From an uncultured Caryophanales bacterium (GTDB lineage Bacteria > Bacillota_I > Bacilli_A > Acholeplasmatales > Anaeroplasmataceae): a stretch of 38,136 bases of DNA. The notes under the pieces were generated by a model, which saw nothing but the letters and a program-made list of their open reading frames with translations, made no database searches and was not told where the DNA came from. The stretch lies in contig CAMOUB010000004.1 in assembly GCA_946626345.1 (NCBI GenBank), positions 1 to 38,136 on the forward strand, read 5' to 3'. Of this stretch, positions 26,101-32,989 are shown piece after piece. A program made the translations under genes and the position numbers. The first letter of the stretch is position 1; every line of letters starts with the position of its first letter.

Positions 26101-26449
26101 TAATTTCATCATCTGTAAATACATATCCAAAATAGCAAGATGAATCATAAATGTTCCCTTTTACATACTCAAAGAAGACTTCAAAATTTTCAAAATCTTT
26201 TCTTTCAATATCATAATATGGAATATCATCTCTATAAACGTACTCAACTACAAAAAAGGATTTTTTTATTATGTCATACCCAACATTCTTGAATATTCTA
26301 ATTTGAATTTCATTATCATGGATGTACTGAATTATTAATCCTTTATCAAAATATTCTAACTCTTCAAAAGATAGTTTTGATTTTAGTTTCCTTTGTATTA
26401 CTTGAGGTAATGTTAAATTAGATAACTCTGCCTTGGTTGTTTTTGCCAT
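23141..26449 (-). CDS. Large metallophosphoesterase with C-terminal zinc finger
   Basis: 1102 residues. A calcineurin-like phosphoesterase domain occupies about 485-760 with all metal-site motifs: TDVHM (~492), GGDIAS (~534), LGNHELW (~565), FTHMPM (~690) and GHSHRN (~711). The 480 residues before it are unrecognised but contain two copies of an F-x2-F-x-DFA-x2-L-x2-DLSN motif. The last 35 residues form a CKLCGHTW...CPKCK zinc finger of a type seen in nucleic-acid-binding proteins. The enzyme may be a nuclease or phosphodiesterase; the substrate is unknown. AGGTGG lies 6 nt upstream of the ATG. Last gene of the seven-gene operon, 10 nt after the small HEPN gene. Confidence 0.82.
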   Translation of the reverse strand: MAKTTKAELSNLTLPQVIQRKLKSKLSFEELEYFDKGLIIQYIHDNEIQIRIFKNVGYDIIKKSFFVVEYVYRDDIPYYDIERKDFENFEVFFEYVKGNIYDSSCYFGYVFTDDEIKKYNIDVKRLNFDSFIGYDITQDTFESVLKKRKENNQGNVDNGIKIRKWISKIEGIDSYDNLVKKYKYFESKFTSFGAGRIFFSLIIQKFGDSIKDYIVEFRRKNDSFRGVDVEDIAFYYGVDAAEEVLIDFDGGCWTDSTRNKHKKKIRDKIKFLRDGIFVVQKRGSFSETYQLYEVNYLYFEGEERFASLRIERYFVSFDDFAKELDGDLSNVDLETAPIDINDILKYKTNENTKMPKPNNYSSYKVKKHFRDGNFYVVQDWFDKEENLVLSHGKEFKSFCDFAHYLNNDLSNANLIMCDGIENILCINNLKLEGLRVRSDVAKKLGLVFEPIPSNRFEIVEFEETQKYELATTNELITQRSNDEDYSGLVSYVTDVHMLHRFAAWKCESFDDLNYVTKIVTKDIGKDDSPIKLIGGDIASDFEIFESFIRNLRQSNSRGKIFLTLGNHELWPFKDYSLNSIIDKYKEVINANNMYLVHNNIFYFDDRWKEITTQELENINGDNLRKKMRGASLIIFGGLGFAGKNEEFNANFGIYRDTLTREQEIEESRKFESLYLKVVNYLYDKNVIIFTHMPMKDWSMNDYTKGFVYVSGHSHRNYFFDDGIKRIYSDNQIGYKGKNIQMKHLSVSMDYDWFSDYKDGIYEITKDDYENFYRGIGEGLTFNRQFGELYMLKREGTYMFIMTSPKGTMQILNGGAIKNAGGHTLEYFYENLVPYSKSIKMFLSQFDEFQKNVSKEIKSIGGDGRIHGSIVDIDFYNHLYLNPLDGTITPYFAYSMIDKYVYKNLPSLLKYECPKIFANYEKKLLGDKNNNALVVANTNLTVTKSRTYVDSTEMYKVSRILKGLQFTTKYNIVRLWNDTIVGEASEENGRLIVSGIINPEEMKIIHREQKLISQTEKKANKQKIEIPKIEKPILSDEELAQKRFEEYKEKIAGFTQTIEVLEYNGSRLNSKYHCKLCGHTWEQRSDHFKGRGVLHYVCPKCKR

Positions 26450-26459
26450 TTAACACCAC

Positions 26460-26879
26460 CTACTTTCTTATACTTTTACAATAATCAATTCTAATCTTCT
26501 CAAGAATATCAGCAGCGGCTTGTACTCTATCGTGGTCTTTTTCCAACTTAGCACATTGCTTTTGGTACTCTCTTGAATTTAAGCAATCATTCTTATAAAT
26601 AAATTCAGTAAACACGCTATGAGCCCAATGATTTCTGTTATCACATATTTGAGCTAAAAAATTATAATCATTTGAACTTATTAATGGCTTATTATCCGAA
26701 TTATCCAACTCTTTAAGTTTTCTAATCATCTGCCCTAGTGTCTTATTTTCTATTTCGTCAAAATGCTTACTAACATCTCCAACTTTCATATAAGCATAGA
26801 TATACTTAATATCATGTTCAATTGCTTGGTAGTTAAGCATTGTTTCTGCATATTTAACTTTAAATGTATCAAAATTCAT
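26460..26879 (-). CDS. Small HEPN-like protein
   Basis: 139 residues, nearly all helical. The segment CDNRNHWAHSVF gives an R-x4-H motif (RNHWAH), the catalytic signature of HEPN ribonucleases. This kind of protein often acts as an RNA-cutting toxin or abortive-infection effector. AGGAGGT sits 5 nt before the ATG. It lies 10 nt after the Nmad3 gene and 10 nt before the metallophosphoesterase gene. No adjacent nucleotidyltransferase (MNT) antitoxin gene is seen. Confidence 0.65.
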   Translation of the reverse strand: MNFDTFKVKYAETMLNYQAIEHDIKYIYAYMKVGDVSKHFDEIENKTLGQMIRKLKELDNSDNKPLISSNDYNFLAQICDNRNHWAHSVFTEFIYKNDCLNSREYQKQCAKLEKDHDRVQAAADILEKIRIDYCKSIRK

Positions 26880-26889
26880 AAACTACCTC

Positions 26890-27702
26890 CTAATGACCAC
26901 TACTAGTTAAAATAATATTTTTTATCCAATCCAAGATATCTTTATCGCATTCAACAACAAATTCTTGACCCCTACTAGCTGCTTTAAAATAACCATCCTT
27001 GTAATTCTTTTCGCTATGATAAGTTATATTTTTGTGTTCTAAACATTTAGGCAAAGTCCAATGAGTTCGACAACTATCACATTTTTTAGTTAGTACTAAA
27101 TCTGGTGTGAATTTTAAAGTACCATAACCTAACTGTTTTGTATCAAGCAAGTAATTAGATGCCACATATATTACATTTTTCTTTTTTTTGGTCAATTCTT
27201 CCCTATATGGTTGAGAATGTGGATGCCATTTTAATTCTTTAATATCATCCCATTTTGTTAATTTCTCACCAACTTGTAAATATCCATAAATCACTTGTAA
27301 ATCTAGTGCTTTGTCAACATATTTCAACTTTCCTTCAGCATCGTATTCAGTTTGCTTAAACCAACCAAAAAAGAGAAAAATATCTCCTTTATCTACAGAC
27401 TGATTTCTTAGATGTGAATATGCAGAATCGCTTTGACCAAATGCAGCCATCCAGTTATTATCTCTTTTGATTATATCTTTTCTTATGTCTGGATCAAGAT
27501 GGCAATTTTTATATTCAATATTTGAAGTCTTTAATTGATTTATAATATCAAGGTAACTTTGCCCGCCATAATATAACTCATCATAACGAACATTATCATT
27601 TAATGGAATTGGTAATGATAATAATGTGCCATCAGGAAGAATAGGGCTAGCTATATCATCAAATGTAGAATCAAATCCTTTTCTACTTAATATTAATTTC
27701 AT
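26890..27702 (-). CDS. Nucleotide modification associated domain 3 (Nmad3) protein
   Basis: 270 residues matching the Nmad3 pattern over its full length: MKLILSRKGFDS at the start, SPILPDGTLLSLPIP, CHLDPDI, AFGQSDSAYSHLRNQSV, KGDIFLFFGWF and HPHSQPY. Nmad families were defined by their genomic link to enzymes making or handling modified DNA bases; the biochemical role is not settled, and nucleotide or base recognition or processing is the usual proposal. Two CxxC-like cysteines (CDSC) may bind metal. The only SD-like AGGGGG is far from the ATG, but the gene begins 15 nt after the preceding gene, so coupling is likely. Confidence 0.8.
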   Translation of the reverse strand: MKLILSRKGFDSTFDDIASPILPDGTLLSLPIPLNDNVRYDELYYGGQSYLDIINQLKTSNIEYKNCHLDPDIRKDIIKRDNNWMAAFGQSDSAYSHLRNQSVDKGDIFLFFGWFKQTEYDAEGKLKYVDKALDLQVIYGYLQVGEKLTKWDDIKELKWHPHSQPYREELTKKKKNVIYVASNYLLDTKQLGYGTLKFTPDLVLTKKCDSCRTHWTLPKCLEHKNITYHSEKNYKDGYFKAASRGQEFVVECDKDILDWIKNIILTSSGH

Positions 27703-27717
27703 TCACTACTCAACCCC

Positions 27718-28319
27718 CTAGTAGCCACTACAAGTGAAAATAATAAAGTCTATTTTCTTGATGTCGCTTATATGTGCATAATCTGGATAATTAGAGTCAA
27801 ACCATTGAATCCAACTTTGCCCTCTAGAACTAGGTAAAAAACTTCTATACCAATCATTCAATCTTTTCCAATTATTTGTAATCTTATCTATCTTAGATAT
27901 CTCTTTTCCATATCTATCTTTCTTAGGAACTTGAATATCCCAAAGATCAACTTGTTCTTCTTTCTTTAGGTACCTAAAAACTTTTGAATCATATATTGGC
28001 GATTGATTATTAACTGTATACAATAGTTTTGTTGCAAAAAAAACTCAAACATATCAACAGCTAATACTTCTTACAAATGATTAACCAAATCAATTAAATC
28101 CATATTAGAATCACAATTAAACATTGTTTCAAAAAATGGGTTTCTATTCTCTGGCAATCTCATTCTTCCTTGAGAACTTAAATAGAAATTAGTGAATACA
28201 TCTCTAAAGTCTTCATCATCTATATGTTGGATAAACTTCTTTTGAATATAATCATACTGAAGCAGCCCCATTTTCATTTCCATTAATTGTCTATCAGATA
28301 TATTTGCTAAATTAATCAT
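27718..28319 (-). pseudogene. Broken gene: ~200-residue protein interrupted by a stop and a frameshift
   Basis: Two open pieces look like one gene. Piece one (28071-28319, 82 residues) starts at a good ATG with GGAG 8 nt upstream and ends at TAA (28071-28073). The same frame continues beyond the stop as EVLAVDMFE into a run of eight T on the minus strand (28036-28043). Adding one T would join it to FFFATKLL and the 101-residue piece at 27718-28023, which otherwise has only a TTG start and no ribosome site. The rebuilt protein carries ATKLLYTV-x7-YDSKVFRYL, faintly like the end of helix-hairpin-helix glycosylases (a guess). Family not recognised. Confidence 0.6.
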
Positions 28320-28321
28320 AA

Positions 28322-28942
28322 TTAGTTCTCCACTTCATAATCTGCATATAACTTTTCCAATAATGATGCCCCAGTATGAAATTCATCATTTTGTGATTTT
28401 AAAAAATTTAAATTCACTTTATATTGTTCCGGAAAATTGTGAAACTCTTTTGCCATTCTATCTACTCCTGCACCACATAAATATGCTGGTGTATTTTTCC
28501 CTTTTGCCCCTAAAGATGGAATTGTTTCATCAAACAATGGTTCAGTAACATCAACATCAAACAACTGCTTCACAACTTTATTTGTAAGTTGTATAAAATA
28601 CGGAATTCTAACAACTTTATATCCTAATTCTTCATAAAACTTTGAAGTTTCATAATCTGTTATTATTTTATCTGGATCTTGATAATGTTGTAATCCATCA
28701 AATTCCACAATCAATTTTAAACTTTTGCTTCTATAATCAGGTCTTCTTCTAGATTTAACTCCATAAGGCAAATCATCGATTGTTTTATCATGAATCCAAT
28801 CATTAGTTTGGGGAAATATGACTTTTAGATATTCATCCAAACCATTTCTATGTAATCCTGTATCAAGGTCAATTCCAGCTTCTATAGCTTTTTCAGTAGT
28901 TTCTCTTAAAAACCCCCATTTATTATCATTCCATTTTGCCAT
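28322..28942 (-). CDS. DUF559/Vsr-like endonuclease
   Basis: 206 residues. The central part has a very-short-patch-repair-like nuclease core: RRRPDYRS, LIVEFDGLQHY and FYEELGYKVVRIPYF, the order seen in DUF559/MTES_1575-type endonucleases, with D and E-x-D metal residues. A family member would cleave DNA near mismatched or modified sites or act in restriction. It starts 2 nt after the XRE regulator stop (GAGG in the regulator's last codons) and its stop is 2 nt before the next gene, so it is tightly co-translated. Confidence 0.8.
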   Translation of the reverse strand: MAKWNDNKWGFLRETTEKAIEAGIDLDTGLHRNGLDEYLKVIFPQTNDWIHDKTIDDLPYGVKSRRRPDYRSKSLKLIVEFDGLQHYQDPDKIITDYETSKFYEELGYKVVRIPYFIQLTNKVVKQLFDVDVTEPLFDETIPSLGAKGKNTPAYLCGAGVDRMAKEFHNFPEQYKVNLNFLKSQNDEFHTGASLLEKLYADYEVEN

Positions 28943-28944
28943 GC

Positions 28945-29142
28945 TTACTCAGCCTCGATTCCATTCTCTTTGCATAGTTCAAAGAGTTTTCTTTTTGCTT
29001 TTATTGTTGGTTCAGTATTACCATTCTCCCAACGATTAATCATAGCAAAAGATACCTCAAGCAATTTAGTTAATTCTTCTTGAGATATTATTAGTTTGTC
29101 TCTTAACTTCTTAACTAATGCTGGATAATCAAAGTTTATCAT
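28945..29142 (-). CDS. XRE-family helix-turn-helix regulator
   Basis: 65 residues, almost entirely a Cro/CI-type domain: LRDKLIISQEELTKLLEVS, INRWENGNTEPT and KRKLFELC. AGGAGA lies 10 nt before the ATG. Small XRE proteins inside defence operons usually repress their own operon; this one probably controls the promoter near 30247 or senses infection, which is inference. Confidence 0.85.
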   Translation of the reverse strand: MINFDYPALVKKLRDKLIISQEELTKLLEVSFAMINRWENGNTEPTIKAKRKLFELCKENGIEAE

Positions 29143-29165
29143 AATTAATCAATCTCCTATGTATT

Positions 29166-30074
29166 TTATTTTGGATTAAAAATCGGTTTAAGAGAAGCAT
29201 CTTCAAAAGGATAATATGTTAAATCATTCAGATACTTTTCTACCTTTTCAGTTGGCAAATAAAGACCATTATAATCACAAGGTGAAATCAAGTTAGATTC
29301 AAACAAAAAGTAATCAAATATCATATCAATAAAATTATAGAATTCACATGTATATTTCCTTATTAGTTGAATATTAATGAACGGAGATGCTTTTGAAAAT
29401 CCAATAGGCTCCAAAATTCCTAGCTCTTCATTGCAACCCAAAGCAACATTTATATCATTATAATGTATTATTTGATCTCTAGGAGAAACACATTCTTTTA
29501 TCCAACTATGGTAATTATCCATTATACATTGAAACACTGAAGAATCTTCATCATTTGCTTTTATTTTTTGATCTACATAAGAAAGGAAACTTGTATATTT
29601 TCCGCTATCTTTGATATGTCCAAATGTGATTGATTTTGAAACACCTTTATAATAATAAGAAAATAGTTGAGCGATTCTATCTAAGCCAGTTTTTATAGAG
29701 ATTAAGCATGTATGAATAGAACAAAAATACTCGACAAATTCAATGTTTGACATTGGACAATGCTCATCTAAAGCATTTAAATAATCAATGTAAGATTGAA
29801 TTAATCTATTAAAACTAAATGCAGGAGATAAAAAAGAAATGATGTTATTTTTTAAATACTTCCAAGATAAAGTAATTAATTGAAATCTTCTATTGTCTTT
29901 ATAAGAACCAGTGGAAACCATCTCTTGATAAATATTTTTACTAAAAGTAATATCTTTTTTCAACCACATTTTATATCTAAAACAATCTATAGATTCTCCG
30001 TATTTATCATTGAAGTGTTTTATATCAAATTTGAGATTATTAACTTTTTCTATTTTCTCTTTTTCTATAATCAT
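29166..30074 (-). CDS. HEPN-like protein (Cthe_2314 type)
   Basis: 302 residues, helical. SPRDQIIHYNDI gives an R-x4-H motif (RDQIIH) at about residue 206, and the segment LISIKTGLDRIAQLFSYYY fits Cthe_2314-like HEPN proteins. A ribonuclease effector or an RNA-binding role is likely. First gene of the seven-gene operon; a weak GGGAAAT precedes the ATG. The gene directly follows a coding remnant (30077-30208) whose end reaches its start codon. Confidence 0.6.
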   Translation of the reverse strand: MIIEKEKIEKVNNLKFDIKHFNDKYGESIDCFRYKMWLKKDITFSKNIYQEMVSTGSYKDNRRFQLITLSWKYLKNNIISFLSPAFSFNRLIQSYIDYLNALDEHCPMSNIEFVEYFCSIHTCLISIKTGLDRIAQLFSYYYKGVSKSITFGHIKDSGKYTSFLSYVDQKIKANDEDSSVFQCIMDNYHSWIKECVSPRDQIIHYNDINVALGCNEELGILEPIGFSKASPFINIQLIRKYTCEFYNFIDMIFDYFLFESNLISPCDYNGLYLPTEKVEKYLNDLTYYPFEDASLKPIFNPK

Positions 30075-30076
30075 AT

Positions 30077-30208
30077 TTATTTCCCAAACTTCTTTCTATG
30101 TACCTCAAAGTATTTAGATGTAGAGGCATTAAAGTATGAACAATTCTTTCCATTTAATTCATTAAACAGTTTGAAATCTCGATTTTGTGCGTGAGGCTCC
30201 CTGGCCGA
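30077..30208 (-). pseudogene. Open 43-codon remnant without a start
   Basis: On the minus strand a frame bounded by two TAA codons reads SAREPHAQNRDFKLFNELNG and ends SKYFEVHRKKFGK just before the HEPN gene. It has no ATG, GTG or TTG near its beginning, but composition and codon use look like real coding DNA. It is probably the 3' end of a deleted gene that was fused to the operon promoter. Family not recognised. Confidence 0.35.
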
Positions 30209-30246
30209 TTAAGAGATGTTTTTACCTGGAGATTTTACCTCCCCTA

Positions 30247-30255
30247 ATTATACCA
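30247..30255 (-). promoter_or_regulatory. Extended -10 promoter of the Nmad3/HEPN operon
   Basis: Minus strand TGGTATAAT (-10 TATAAT at 30247-30252). The same nine bases stand at the 16510 promoter. No good -35 is visible. The leader to the HEPN start codon would be about 165 nt and includes GGGGAGG and the coding remnant. The rest of 30253-30375 shows nothing I can name. Confidence 0.55.
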
Positions 30256-30377
30256 AATTTTTCTCATCAATCCTAGAATGATTCTATCATTTTTGAGAAT
30301 TTCACTAAATCTGAACCAAGTCAATCAAAGAATCTTTTTAAGGAGGATAAAATTCTTAGGTCAAGATGAAATAGGTC

Positions 30378-30423
30378 ATATAAAAATCCCTAAAGTATCA
30401 TTAAGAGATACTCCAGGGATTTT
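30378..30423 (-). terminator. Terminator of the protease/cohesin/peptide operon
   Basis: Long stem: AAAATCCCT (30383-30391) with AGGGATTTT (30415-30423) and an inner AGTATC/GATACT, then TTTTTATAT on the minus strand. It starts 3 nt after the stop of the small peptide gene. Confidence 0.88.
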
Positions 30424-30426
30424 ACT

Positions 30427-30537
30427 TTAATCTTCTTCTAGTTCCCACGGATCTTTTACAGATTCAAGAATAATATCTTCTATTTCTATATTCTCATCTT
30501 TTATTTCTGGCTTATTGTATTCTTTCTTTTCATTCAT
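30427..30537 (-). CDS. 36-residue acidic peptide, third gene of the dockerin/cohesin operon
   Basis: The ATG is at 30537, with GAGG 8 nt upstream, and the gene begins 10 nt after the cohesin-protein stop; the terminator follows at once. The peptide reads MNEKKEYNKPEIKDE, then a run rich in I, E and D (IEIEDIILES), then VKDPWELEED. The KKEYNKPEI start followed by an acidic D-I-I-x2-S stretch resembles short leader-like peptides common in gut Firmicutes, including some RiPP precursors. No maturation enzyme is nearby, so the function is unknown. Confidence 0.6.
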   Translation of the reverse strand: MNEKKEYNKPEIKDENIEIEDIILESVKDPWELEED

Positions 30538-30547
30538 ATACAAAACC

Positions 30548-32971
30548 TCAACTTTCAAAATAACTTGTAGCATTTCTAGTATACTTCAACATAACTCTTA
30601 ATAAATTTTTCAAGTTTTCATCAGATGATTTCTCAAATCTATTTTTACAATAAACTTCAATACCATATTGTAATGTATCACTTATTGCTTCATCGCCAAT
30701 ATAAATTGTAGCTGATACTAGCTTTCCAGTATCACATGCAGCAATAGTTGATAATTTAGTATAGTATCTATTTTTCTCTGAATCATATCCAAATTCATTA
30801 CCGTTAATTTCAACATGAATATTATCTCTAGAAATAGATTCATATTCAAGTACTAGCTTTGAAGTACTAACATCAACTGAACTATCAAATGTCATATAAT
30901 ATTTTAACTCAATTGAGTTACCTAATACAACTGATTTATTGCTAATTGTTGCTTTTGTTTCACCTGATAACGAAATTATATTTTGTTCTTGAGTTAATAC
31001 AACATCTTCTTGAGTTCCTAAAGCTCTTTGTGCTTCTGTTAATTCTGTATTAGCTAATTGAGTAGGATTATAATTAAAGTATTGTTGTGCTGTTGAACTA
31101 TAATTCAATAAATCAACTAATAAAGATTTTAATCTCTCATCAGATGATTTCTCTAATCTGCTATATGCGTATTGCTTTATACTACTTTCATCATTAGAAG
31201 TGTAATATTCTTGACTATCTTTATTTGCATGAAGCGATGCAGTAATCAAATTACCTATTTCAGAAGCTGAAATACTTGTAACTGAGAATCTATAACGGCT
31301 ATAACCTTTAGATGTATCTTCTTTCCAATTTTCTATTCTCTTACTAATTAAATTATAACCAACATTATTTTCATCAGTATATGCATATTCACTAGCAGAT
31401 GAATAATCTCTAATCTTTAGTTCTAACCATACTTCATCATATGTTCCAAATAAAGAACCATTTTCACCTAATGTATAATAGTAGTTATATGCAAAATTCT
31501 CAGTTAAAGTTGCAGAGTGATTAACAACAACATCAGAATCAGGAATTTGAATACCTGTTTTATCAATTACTTCTTCCTCGTAATAATCACAGTCAACACA
31601 TGTTCTACGCTTTAATCCATTTTCTGTACATGTTGCTTCAGTAATTATTACCCAATCATTAAATTCCAAATGAGTATTACAATCAAAATTGCAATCAACA
31701 ATATTTAATGTGATTTGATTTGTTAAAGCATCTGTTATACCAGAACCTGATAAATCTAATAATGCTGTATCTTGGCTATGACAATCATTAATATCAAATA
31801 AAAATGAAATCATATCACATTCATCAACAATATTATTCATTGATATTATCGAAAATTTTAATAATCCACTATCAACATTTTTAACATTAACATTAAAGAA
31901 TGATGGACTAAATAATTTTGTATATGAATTGTATGTTAATTTATCAGTATCCCATTCAACTTTGAAATCTCCTGCACCTAAATTAGAATTCCCATCTAAT
32001 TTAACTGTTACTAGACATTGACTATTATCTTCTGCTACCGTTGAATATAAATACACCTTTGGTGCATCTTCAATATATGATTCATCCACTGAAACATTTA
32101 CATTAATGCTTGTATTAGAACATTTAATACTATTCAATTCCAAATCATATAAATCTGTAACAGTACTTGTTATAACAGATGATTCATTAACATTCTTTTT
32201 TGTTATAAATCTAAGTGAAATAATATCTCTTCCACTCGAATATTCTGTACCTAAAAAAGAAAGATATACAGACCCTGTTAAATTAGTATTAATATCTGTA
32301 ATTTTATTATTTAAAAAACTTCCAAATTCATAATCTTCTAATTCAAATAATTCTGAATCATAAGTAATACTCATAGCACCAGATGCAATTTGACTTATAC
32401 TAAATGTATATCTAATTTCAAAATCTTGTCCGATTTTTGCATTTACAGTATTAACATTCTTAGATATGTAGCAAGTTTTTTCTACCACTTTCTCTAAAAT
32501 GTCTATGTTACATCGTGTACAAGATACATCTAATTCATTTAGTGATGAATCATATGCATCCATAACAATAATATCAAAATATGTATTGCCTATCTTAGCA
32601 TCAGTTTTAACTGTAAAATAAAATCTAAATAAATTTTGTTTAGAATTAGAACCATTACCATCAAAAATATATGAATAATTTACATTATCATCATTTATTG
32701 ATGAATCATACAAGCTTGCGCTTACTATGTTATATGAATTTTTGACTTCTATTACATCAGGATCAAAATATATTGATACATTTATAGAAGCAACGTTTTG
32801 CAGTGAACTTGTCTTCACGTAACAATATGCAGATGAACCTTGTTGCATAGACGAACTAGTTTCACATGTAAGTTGAATTTGTCCATCTGCATATGTTTTA
32901 ACTGTTATAGCAAAAAATGATATAAATACTAAAATGCATGTCAAGAAGCTTACTATTCTCTTTTTCATCAT
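30548..32971 (-). CDS. Secreted protein with three cohesin-like domains
   Basis: 807 residues. A Sec signal peptide ends near TYA-DG (cut after ~28). Three cohesin/CBM-like beta domains follow (about 32-160, 165-295 and 305-430). Domain 1 shows the cohesin pattern YFDPDVIEV, YIFDG, LFRFYFTVKTDAKIG and a late DAYDSS. Next is a HLEFNDW...CTENGLKRRTCVDCDYYEEE ribbon module (about 432-470), then two repeated C-terminal modules, each ending KSSDE-x-LK-x-LL and a Y-x-F end. Cohesins bind dockerins, and the upstream protease carries one, so this is a likely scaffold or anchor. AGGAGG lies 9 nt before the first ATG; 18 nt separate it from the protease gene. Confidence 0.75.
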   Translation of the reverse strand: MMKKRIVSFLTCILVFISFFAITVKTYADGQIQLTCETSSSMQQGSSAYCYVKTSSLQNVASINVSIYFDPDVIEVKNSYNIVSASLYDSSINDDNVNYSYIFDGNGSNSKQNLFRFYFTVKTDAKIGNTYFDIIVMDAYDSSLNELDVSCTRCNIDILEKVVEKTCYISKNVNTVNAKIGQDFEIRYTFSISQIASGAMSITYDSELFELEDYEFGSFLNNKITDINTNLTGSVYLSFLGTEYSSGRDIISLRFITKKNVNESSVITSTVTDLYDLELNSIKCSNTSINVNVSVDESYIEDAPKVYLYSTVAEDNSQCLVTVKLDGNSNLGAGDFKVEWDTDKLTYNSYTKLFSPSFFNVNVKNVDSGLLKFSIISMNNIVDECDMISFLFDINDCHSQDTALLDLSGSGITDALTNQITLNIVDCNFDCNTHLEFNDWVIITEATCTENGLKRRTCVDCDYYEEEVIDKTGIQIPDSDVVVNHSATLTENFAYNYYYTLGENGSLFGTYDEVWLELKIRDYSSASEYAYTDENNVGYNLISKRIENWKEDTSKGYSRYRFSVTSISASEIGNLITASLHANKDSQEYYTSNDESSIKQYAYSRLEKSSDERLKSLLVDLLNYSSTAQQYFNYNPTQLANTELTEAQRALGTQEDVVLTQEQNIISLSGETKATISNKSVVLGNSIELKYYMTFDSSVDVSTSKLVLEYESISRDNIHVEINGNEFGYDSEKNRYYTKLSTIAACDTGKLVSATIYIGDEAISDTLQYGIEVYCKNRFEKSSDENLKNLLRVMLKYTRNATSYFES

Positions 32972-32989
32972 AATAGTATACCTCCTAAA

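Noticed and set aside
28036-28043. Programmed frameshift at the eight-T run in the broken gene
   Set aside because: A separate in-frame TAA lies just upstream, so slippage alone would not make the full protein; decay is simpler.
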